Source: Rhizophagus sp. LPA8_4_AMF (Eukaryota > Glomeromycota > Glomeromycetes > Glomerales > Glomeraceae). From it: a stretch of 26,058 nt of DNA. The notes beneath the pieces are model-generated. The model saw nothing but the letters and a program-made list of their open reading frames with translations, was not told the DNA's origin and made no database searches. The stretch spans positions 1-26,058 of the forward strand of contig JADRCO010000817.1 of assembly GCA_021464525.1 (NCBI GenBank), written 5' to 3'. This document shows, piece by piece, positions 10,501-18,249 of this stretch; the stretch's first letter is position 1, and every line of letters starts with the position of its first letter. The translations under genes and the position numbers were made by a program.

Positions 10501-13500
10501 GCTGTAATGTACAACTCTCGATATGACTCACATAATTTCATCATAAGTGGTAGAATAACCTTAACATTTTCAATTTCACTCTCTTTAGTTTCTTCATCAG
10601 TCGATCTTTCAATTGAGCATTGTAAACTTTCTAACATAACAGCAATAATGGTCACGCATAATCGAATACCGTCTTGCCATTGCATCCTTACAGAGTCATT
10701 ATCACCGTTTTGTTTGCTAGTTCTTTCCCATTTACCCATATGATCTATAACCCATTCAGCTACTCCTCGTAAAAGAGTTGCGCGAGATTCCGCATTTTCA
10801 AATAAAGGTCCACGACAAAATTGAAGTATAACTAATAATTTATATGCTAATAATTTACCCTTTGGTAATCTTACGGATTCCGTAAAACGGATTGCAATTT
10901 GTACAAGATCACCGGGAGTAAAGCATTTCCCAAGATCTGTAAAAATAGAAGCGAAATGTTGTAATGCTAATGTTTGTGTCCCAATTATAGACTGAGGTGT
11001 TGTTATAGACATTAGCTTATCAATACTTTTAAATAAGGAAAATAGTTCTTCTTTGAATTGCTCTTCAACATAATTACCAGACAATCCCATATTGGATTCT
11101 TTTGTTCGCTGAAGTTCGCGAGATCGCATTATTATCTTAAAAATATATTGCCAAACTTTTATAGCTGAGCGCAAACTTTGAGCATTATCTGGACTTGTCG
11201 GATTACATACAAGTCGATTCATTGAACGTATTAAATGAGAAGACGCGGCTGCACACGAAAAATGGTTTTCAATATATACATCAAGTACTGGCCTAAAATT
11301 CATGAATCGCCTATCAGACACTATTCCAAGGATTATAACAAGAGCATTGAATATTAAATCATCAAGCTCTCCTTGTTGATTTCTTGTTGATACGAGTATA
11401 CCAAAAAGTGCATCAAAGATATCTTGGAGAAATTTGACTATTTCTACTTCACTCACAAAAGTAAATTTCTTCAAAACCGGCATTATCTCGTTTACATCTG
11501 ACATAAGCTGCTTTTCCCAATTTAATAATTTAAGGAGGATTTCATTTTGAGTGTATTTTGTCGAACATAAAAATGTCCAGATTACTACAGTATCTTTAGA
11601 AGAAGGAACCATTTTATGTGAAGAATGTGAATTAACGGAAGAATGTGTTGAGGCTGTATCAGAAACTGTAGCAGTGGGAGACCATGGCGCTTTGAGGTAA
11701 ATAGAAGGATTCGTCCATTGCTTATCATATTTATATAAAACAAGTGAATGTTTACCATCACTTATAAATGCCCTATTTTCGGAAAATAAGGGCATATAGG
11801 CAAACGCGAAAATTTTATCCTCCTTTTTATCCTTAGTAGAACGGTGTCGAAAGGTAAGAAATACATGAGCCTGTTCAAATAATTCTACCGGGATATTTAA
11901 CTTAATCAATTCACCCCATATAGGATTATTTGAATGATAAAAAACCAGGGATTCAAATTGTGAAACTTTAGGTTCACCAGCTCCTTGTGATATCACATTT
12001 TCCAAGGTTTCTCCTGTGTTTAACTTCACTTCAGCTGTCACTTGAACATTTTTAGCCGTTGTAGTGCGACCTTGCGTAAAATCTCCTGATATAAGTTTAA
12101 GATAAATTTCATTTCTTATATCCCCAGGAAATACAACATCAGCAAATCCAAGACGAGATGTGATTGGAATATCTTGGAGTAGCGCAGGATTTTCTTTAAT
12201 AATAGTTGTGGTCTCGCCATAATATGGTCTAAGTGAGACACTAACCATTTCAGCACGTGGAGATTTTTCATACTCCTTAATGTGATTATGTATAATATCT
12301 TCGTGTAGGGTAGCAAATGTTGACTCTTGAATGGGTACATATATGGGCATTACATGCTCACTGAGTGTTTCCTTCTCTTTACCTTGAAGAAGATGAGTTA
12401 TTTCTAGAACGGCACAACCAAACGGCCTACGGAAAGTTTGTGGCGTTAATCTTCCATTAGATTGTGATAATTGATCAATTTGATCCATATCTTTTGATGA
12501 TTTTGAAAATAATGAAGTCATTGAACCACCTTCCTTTGTAACTTCCTTATCCTTATCGGCTAATTTCATACTTCCTGTACGTACAATTCTGCATACAAGG
12601 TAAATTTGTTCCTGGATGTCATGAGGCGAAAGATCAGTAAAAATTGTCCGAATTTTGCCAATTTTACTTTCATCTTTTGGAACACCATTATGGTTCAATA
12701 TAATGAAATATTCCTCAGTAATAAATTTTGAGTCCGCTTTTGTATATAAAGAAAAATAAAGTTCGGTATATTCCCCGGGAGCTGAAATGGAAGCAACCCA
12801 AGCTTTTAGATCTAAAAAGACATGATAAAATTTCGGTGCATGGCTACTATTGTCAGTGGTTGCTGGACCTGAATTTTGTGAATGGAAGTAACTACTACCG
12901 GAAGGTGCTAATGAAGAGGGACTTATAGGACTCATAAGAATTGAGTCAGACTTTGATTTATCTACATTTAAAAGTGACAATTGAGACTGCAATTGGTAAA
13001 GTCGAATAGCAGATATATTGGTCTCATCTGCTAAAAAACCTCTTTCGGGATTTCGTACAATAATATCCAAATCCTGAATTAAATTTCCGGAAACTAACTT
13101 GTTAATAAGCTCTTTACGTAATTTGCTTAATTCATCTTGAGATAAGGTTTGGGCTAATAGTTGTCGACGTCCTTGTAATAAATTATTTATTTGATCCTTG
13201 ACTGTTGTGAACATGTCATATTTTCGCTCTTCCAGATATTTTGGTAAAAGACTACTCCATTCTCTTACTGTGCTAGCAATCTCATCCACCAATGGTTCAG
13301 TTTTACCACTAATTGTATCATCGCCGCATTTAAGAGACGGTAAAGGAGGTGGAGGACGATTACTTCGTTCACCTCTCGGAGAAAAGGGAGCAGAATCGTT
13401 ACTATGTGTATCATATACTTGTAATTCCAAGTCTTCTAAATATTCTTTTATATAAACATGATTCATTGGAAAAATCCCGACATAAACCTGAGGTTCTTCG

Positions 13501-13847
13501 GTTTGACGTAATTGAGAAACGACATAACCACGATACCAATCCCCTTGTTCCTCAAAAACATATACTTCATCACCTACTTCAAGAGTAACTTGATATGTTA
13601 TAATGTGCGAATTTGAATTTTCAGAAGATATCGATGCAGTATCAGATGAAACATTAGTTTCAGCTTCAGGTACAGGTGTTTCTTTTGGCTTTTCCGAAAG
13701 TTCTTCTTTAGGATAGTCTTGAATATCTTCTTGAGACCTTTCTTTTGTTGAATCAGACGAATTCGTTTGCGCTCCAGGTGTAAAAGGATAAATAGCAAAC
13801 CCATATCCAAATCTAGGCAAAGGCGTCCAAACAGAAGTTGATATCAT
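7521..13847 (-). CDS. DCK1: DOCK-family guanine nucleotide exchange factor (SH3, DHR-1/C2, DHR-2)
   Basis: Three exons: 13847-8301, 8218-8134 and 8053-7521, giving 2054 residues. The ATG is followed at once by the first SH3 strand (GYGFAIYPF, 14-22); the rest of the SH3 (YQVTLEVGDEVYVFEEQGDW to about 135) comes after an acidic Ser/Glu-rich insert of about 57 residues. A proline-rich RPPPPLP lies near 164-170. The helical segment with KELINKLVSGN is typical of DOCK proteins. DHR-1 (C2-like, phosphoinositide-binding) spans about 575-715 and includes NEIYLKLISGDF. DHR-2, the exchange domain for Rac-like GTPases, spans about 1480-1905, with AALTLKLHSDLYDWDP near its start. A Ser/Thr/Pro/Asn-rich tail of about 150 residues follows. 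In yeast, Dck1 pairs with Lmo1 to activate Rho5; a similar role is inferred here. No ELMO gene is in the window. The 5.5-kb first exon has no introns. Confidence 0.93.
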
Positions 13848-14559
13848 ATTTTATTTTTGTTATGAGGTCGCAATATTGGTTTTCAAACGATTTATGCACT
13901 ATTGCGATAAAAAACGTTTATGGTACGATCTTGTTTGTAGTTTCGTTATATGAGAGCAATATAAGTTAGGAATTTAAAAATTGTTCGAAGGAAATGATAG
14001 GAGTAAATATAAAGGAGAGACTTATGTTTCGATGTTGCAACCGTTAATATGAGATCTAAATTTTATTTTATTTTATTTTTTTTTAAAAAAAAAATAAGTA
14101 AATACAGTTAGAAAAAACGCCTCGAAGTGGATCGTATACTCCACCTGTAAAGGTGACTTGCACCGTTTTGATTCTCCTAATGGAAAAGATGATGGAAATA
14201 TAAGCGTTAAAATTAAGCTATCCAACAAAATCAACCACACGTTAATATAGGCAGTACATGAAATATACACGCTTCCACGTTTTTTTGGCTTTTTTTTATC
14301 ATTTTGGTGAAACAGTATCATGTAAAACGAATATAAATTGGATTTTCCTGCATTCTAACATGTTTGTTCTTGAAAAGACAATCTATAAACTATATTTCAG
14401 TTATATTTAAAAAAGTATTTATTGTTATTCTTACAGTTATTATTATTATTATTTTACTTTTTTTTATTTTTAATAAGATTGGTTTTTTTTCTTTTTTTTG
14501 CAGTCAATAAATACGAATATTTAATTTCCATAAGAATTAAGAAAACAACGATTCATAAG
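13848..14559. promoter_or_regulatory. Divergent promoter region, DOCK gene and small coiled-coil gene
   Basis: This 712-bp stretch separates divergent start codons. It contains a T9/A10 palindrome (14076-14094), two overlapping small hairpins (14127-14155), and just before the plus-strand gene a long pyrimidine tract ending in cag at 14501-14503. That tract looks like a 3' splice site, so the plus-strand gene may have a 5'-UTR intron; a donor such as gtaaaa near 14324 is possible but unproven. An 82-codon minus-strand frame here has biased composition and no recognisable domain. Confidence 0.45.
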
Positions 14560-14817
14560 ATGCCTGGTTCTGCATCTCCTAAATCCCCAACTAATCAGTC
14601 GGAATTATCGGTAGATTCTATTACAGACGAAAATTATTCAGATCTAAATATTAACGAAATACTTAAAGATATGGATAAGGCGGAAGGAGCATTAAACGAG
14701 CTTGATGAGAGACTTGATAATCTAAATGCAAAAATAGATGCTATGCTGGAAGAGCAAACTCCTAAACCTGAAGATGAAAAGAAGCCGAAACCTACAGAAG
14801 AAAAGAAACAATCTTGA
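14560..14817 (+). CDS. Small coiled-coil protein, UPF0184/bublin-like
   Basis: An 85-residue single-exon frame. A Ser/Pro-rich N-terminus (1-20) is followed by one amphipathic coiled-coil helix from about 31 to 66 (INEILKDMDKAEG, then ALNELDERLDNLNAKIDAML) and a Lys/Glu/Pro tail. The helix matches human bublin (BBLN, UPF0184) well in its second half: hydrophobic Leu spacing, the ELDER/HLEEK position and the L-x-A-(K/R)-(I/L)-x-x-(M/L)-L-E ending agree. Bublin is an intermediate-filament regulator in animals; its role in fungi is not established. Heat-shock-factor-binding protein 1 is the main alternative, but its sequence fits less well. The ATG at 14560 follows a likely 5'-UTR acceptor at 14503. 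AATAAA at 14920-14925, about 103 nt past the stop, is a good poly(A) signal. Confidence 0.6.
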   Translation: MPGSASPKSPTNQSELSVDSITDENYSDLNINEILKDMDKAEGALNELDERLDNLNAKIDAMLEEQTPKPEDEKKPKPTEEKKQS

Positions 14818-15418
14818 TTTTTAAATTTACTGAATTTTTTAAAATAATTTACCTTATTAAATGGTTTTTTAGTTTAGTAATTTTTCAAGTATCTATATAA
14901 TATTATAATCAAAATATACAATAAAGCTTAAATTAAAATGATAGTTTGGATATGCCACCTGAAACCCTTTGTCAAACATTATACCTGGGGTTTGTATAAT
15001 CTATACTTACCCACTGACCAATAGAACCATCAAAGAAAAAACCCTTTATGTTAGAACCAAAGTTGTCGATCTCTATAAAATTCATTTATTTTATTTTATT
15101 TTATTTTATGTAAAACAGGAGGAGTACAACGGAAAAAGGATTAGCAAGTCGAAACTTGAAAATACATTAACCAAAAGACAACTTCATCAAGTTAAAAACT
15201 AGATCCTTGCTTATTTCGAAAGGGAAAAAGAACGCTACGTGAGCCCACCATCTCTATAAAATTCATTAAATCACGGTGTATGATATTAAAACTTTAGTTA
15301 ATTGTCAGCTGATCATGATATAATATCGATGTCAGTCAGGTGAAATGATTTAAATGATTTGCTGTTTATTATACAGTACAATGTGCAAGGTAAAACTTTC
15401 TAGAGAAATTTAAGAGCC
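14818..15418. other. Intergenic region with duplicated 18-mer and TTTTA repeat
   Basis: This lies between two same-direction genes. It holds the poly(A) signal of the upstream gene (14920-14925), an exact 18-base direct repeat at 15069-15086 and 15250-15267, and a short TTTTA microsatellite at about 15087-15110. A 77-codon plus-strand frame spans the microsatellite and looks accidental. The right end should include the promoter of the dsRNA-binding protein gene. Confidence 0.55.
15069..15267. repeat. Direct repeat pair, 18 bp
   Basis: The word atctctataaaattcatt occurs exactly at 15069-15086 and 15250-15267, start positions 181 bp apart. The DNA between them includes a TTTTA microsatellite directly after the first copy. 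It could be a footprint of an old local duplication or insertion. Confidence 0.6.
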
Positions 15419-17038
15419 ATGCCAAAAGACGTCAAAGGAAGATTAAAAGCTCAAACTCGAGCTGCTGCATCAAGTCCTAGTGTAAATAATTTTCCAGTTC
15501 AAAATTCATGTGACCCTCCAGGTCTTATAGTATTAAAACGTTGGAGCGAGGCCGATTATAACGAGTTAAATCCGATCACTTGGTTAAATACTATACATCA
15601 AAAGTTGAAGACACCGGCTCCTCCAGTATATGCTTACGCTCAAGAACTTATTGCTAATGGATTTTACTGTACCGTAGAATTTCTTGACCAAAGATTTAGG
15701 TCTCCAGAATTAAGACTAAAGAAGCAAGAAGCAAAAGAAGATGCTGCAAAAATTGCTTTGTTAACCCTAGAACAACAAATGCCAATCATTTTTAAACAAA
15801 TTAAGGATGCTCTTGTTAAATCTCACACAGTCCCAAAGAAGGATGGGAGGTTCTGTAAAGGAGTAAGACAAATTGGAAAGTTGATGCAACCTTCAGATAT
15901 GATTCCCCGTTCTATTGAATGGTTAAAAAAATTTAAAGAAACGCATGTCAATGAAAGACCTTGCGTTATGTTGCTTGAATTCTGTCAATATCATAAAATT
16001 GGGCAACCTGTTTATCACGTAAGACAGGAATGGATTGGAACATACTTAATGGATTGCGAAGTAAACTCAAGGAAATTTAGTTCTGAACATGTTTTCTGGG
16101 TTAAAAAAGATGCAAAAGATCATATATCTCAAATAGCTTTTGATATATTATATAATGAATTTGTTGAGAAAGAGCAAGCAGATATCAACCGAAAGATCAA
16201 GAACCAAAAGATGCGACAAGGATTGTATAAATGTGATTTTAAGGAAGATACTAAGGAAACAACGCAACCAACTCCTCTTGTAAATTATTCTCCGAATAGT
16301 TATGTTTACCCTTACGACACCTATACTAATTATTATATGCCAACTATGAGTAATAATATCCAAGCTGCTACGAATCTTACATATGGTCAATCATTAGGGT
16401 ATCAGAATCCAAACGGTAATACTAATAACAATATAAATAATAATTTAATTGGTTATAACCATCAACAGGCGGTTGATTCATATGGATGTATTAGCACTTC
16501 AACCGCTCCTTTTTTCAACAATGTTGAAGTTAAACCGGAGACTTACGTTTCTCCGGCTTCGGTCGAGTGTCAAATTGGACCTCCGTCAACTAGTGTATCT
16601 AGTGTACCATATATTAACGCAGTGAATTCTTCTTCAATAACTCAAGCAAGTGTCAATAATGGATTTCATCCGTATGCTGTCCCTGCCTCACATAATAAAA
16701 ATGGACCTACAAAAAAGAATTTTGTTCGACACCGTAAAAGTAAACGTTTATGTGCTGCCGCGTCTTTGCATAAACCAAATAGAGCTCCTGAAAAGGTGGT
16801 CTCTGATAAAAATGGAAGAGTTTTACGAAAGAAACATGTTACTTTGCTTCATGAACTTTGCCAAAAAAGAAATTTGGAAAAGCCTGATTTTGACTTCCAT
16901 AATATATATGGAGGATACCGATGTAGCGTTACAATTAATAATCGTATTTTTACTGGAAGTAAGTTATGTTCTAAGAAAGTAGATGCAAAGGAGGAAGTAG
17001 CTGAGCTTGCATACAAATTTTATGAGAATAATGAGTAA
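15419..17038 (+). CDS. Protein with three double-stranded-RNA-binding domains
   Basis: An intronless 539-residue protein. Three dsRBD folds can be read. dsRBD1 (about 51-118) has helix 1 WLNTIHQKL, then PPVYAY, and helix 2 KKQEAKEDAAKIAL. dsRBD2 (about 182-248) has CVMLLEFCQYHKIGQPVYHV and a canonical KKDAK (229-233). dsRBD3 (about 473-537) has LLHELCQKRNLEKPDF and KKVDAK (519-524). All three keep the lysines that normally contact the RNA backbone, so binding is plausible for each. Between domains 2 and 3 lies an Asn/Gln/Ser/Tyr-rich disordered linker (about 280-430), then a basic RHRKSKR (437-443) that could be a nuclear signal. No RNase III, helicase, deaminase or kinase domain is present. 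Family precedent for multi-dsRBD proteins without an enzyme is the Dicer/Argonaute partner class (TRBP, PACT, Loquacious, plant DRBs); a role in RNA silencing here is only inference. Confidence 0.85.
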   Translation: MPKDVKGRLKAQTRAAASSPSVNNFPVQNSCDPPGLIVLKRWSEADYNELNPITWLNTIHQKLKTPAPPVYAYAQELIANGFYCTVEFLDQRFRSPELRLKKQEAKEDAAKIALLTLEQQMPIIFKQIKDALVKSHTVPKKDGRFCKGVRQIGKLMQPSDMIPRSIEWLKKFKETHVNERPCVMLLEFCQYHKIGQPVYHVRQEWIGTYLMDCEVNSRKFSSEHVFWVKKDAKDHISQIAFDILYNEFVEKEQADINRKIKNQKMRQGLYKCDFKEDTKETTQPTPLVNYSPNSYVYPYDTYTNYYMPTMSNNIQAATNLTYGQSLGYQNPNGNTNNNINNNLIGYNHQQAVDSYGCISTSTAPFFNNVEVKPETYVSPASVECQIGPPSTSVSSVPYINAVNSSSITQASVNNGFHPYAVPASHNKNGPTKKNFVRHRKSKRLCAAASLHKPNRAPEKVVSDKNGRVLRKKHVTLLHELCQKRNLEKPDFDFHNIYGGYRCSVTINNRIFTGSKLCSKKVDAKEEVAELAYKFYENNE

Positions 17039-17319
17039 ATGGGAAGGATATGAGCTTCTTGTTCTAAATTTGCAAAAAAAAGGAGAAAGATATGGATCTA
17101 TATTTCATATTTATGTAATTAGATTTTATTAATTATCATAATCATTTTTTGCAAATAATTAGTATAATAACCTGAACAAAAGCTTGTATTCCCTCATTTA
17201 TTAGTTTTATTTTATTCACGATCAATTTTTTTTTTCCTTTTATTCCTTAAGGGTTGTATGGATGAATATACATTATATCAGGTCAGTATATGGTGGTATG
17301 CAGTTATGATGGGATGGTG

Positions 17320-17417
17320 ATATCGTTCATTGATGTTTATGGGGACTTGCTTTATATTCTTATTCTGATAATCATGAAAATCACAATTTCCCAATAACAA
17401 TCAAACATGAACGATAT
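17320..17417. repeat. Inverted repeat, 11-bp arms
   Basis: atatcgttcat at 17320-17330 is the exact reverse complement of atgaacgatat at 17407-17417. Similarity continues inward with gaps (tgatgttt against caaacat). Arms this specific in a non-repetitive context suggest a MITE relic or a structured transcript. Confidence 0.5.
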
Positions 17418-17658
17418 GCCTTAAATATTTTATAGTTCTTTTTGGGTTTTTTTTTCGGGTGATGTGAATATATTTGTCAGAAATGTCATCCGGAAAAATT
17501 ATACATACACACCTACCCATCTTTCAACTTAGTTTTTTTGGTTTATTTATCTATTGTTGAATTTTTTATAAGGAATTGAGGATTTAATGAGTCGTAAAGT
17601 TGATGAGACTGCATGCTATAAAAGACGTAAACATCAAATTAAATCGATAAAACTATAT

Positions 17659-17702
17659 ATTTAAACCGCTACTATTATCTCAATAATCGTTGCGGTTTAA
17701 AT
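17659..17702. repeat. Perfect hairpin, 11-bp stem
   Basis: atttaaaccgc (17659-17669) pairs exactly with gcggtttaaat (17692-17702). The 22-base loop holds a further inner pairing, attat with ataat. The CCGC/GCGG core makes this stem stronger than chance AT pairing. Confidence 0.55.
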
Positions 17703-17715
17703 GTGCCTTAATCTA

Positions 17716-17758
17716 ATTTGTAATCAGTGATATCTATACGTCATCATTAATTACAAAT
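17716..17758. repeat. Perfect hairpin, 9-bp stem
   Basis: atttgtaat (17716-17724) pairs exactly with attacaaat (17750-17758). It begins only 14 bases after the preceding hairpin, so the two may belong to one structured element. Confidence 0.45.
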
Positions 17759-18249
17759 ACCAAATTCTAATGCTGGTTAAGTACATTATTTAAACTTGAC
17801 TGATATCAACACTGAACAGATTCTGAAATTCGTGTATGGACACCAAAATTTGATTTGCCATGAGGATATTATGCATTTACAAAAAAGAGAGTTTAGTTTT
17901 GTTTTGGTTTTTTAATACTGAACAATTTTTGATATGTATTTTTATATTAAAAAGGTATTAAAAAAGATACGTATATATGTACTGTACCATTATTATAATA
18001 CAAATTTCTTATACAAGTTAAGCCAATTTTAAATTAACATTCAAGTGAATTAATTTTATGATAGTAAGAAAAGTTTTTTTTTAAAAAAAAAATAATAAAA
18101 TAAAATTAATCAATGTAAAGTTGCTCTATAGATACTTTTACATTTTCAATGTCAGAATTTGTTCCCAAATTAGAGAAACATCTATACATATTTACCTATC
18201 AGCAACATAAATTAAATTTTTTATGTTTAATATTCTACTCGTGTAAATT

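Larger units (their letters stand above)
17039..18249. other. Intergenic region with several inverted repeats
   Basis: No gene is visible in 1.2 kb between the convergent ends of the dsRBD gene and the MTHFR gene. It carries three inverted-repeat pairs, listed separately, a T9/A10 palindrome at 18074-18092, and A/T homopolymers. The 3' untranslated regions of both neighbours must lie here. I could not identify a box C/D or H/ACA snoRNA or a tRNA. Confidence 0.5.

Noticed and set aside
14120-14180. Possible tRNA or small structured RNA in the DOCK upstream region
   Set aside because: No A-box or B-box consensus and no acceptor stem; kept only as a hairpin observation.
14073-14321. 82-codon minus-strand frame upstream of the DOCK gene
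   Set aside because: Ends in translated homopolymers; no domain, and it lies in the divergent promoter region.
14969-15202. 77-codon plus-strand frame between two genes
   Set aside because: It spans a TTTTA microsatellite and part of a repeat; composition is random.
17590-17830. Possible C/D-box snoRNA (tgatga near 17598, ctga further on)
   Set aside because: The two motifs are too far apart for a usual C/D snoRNA, and no terminal stem joins them.
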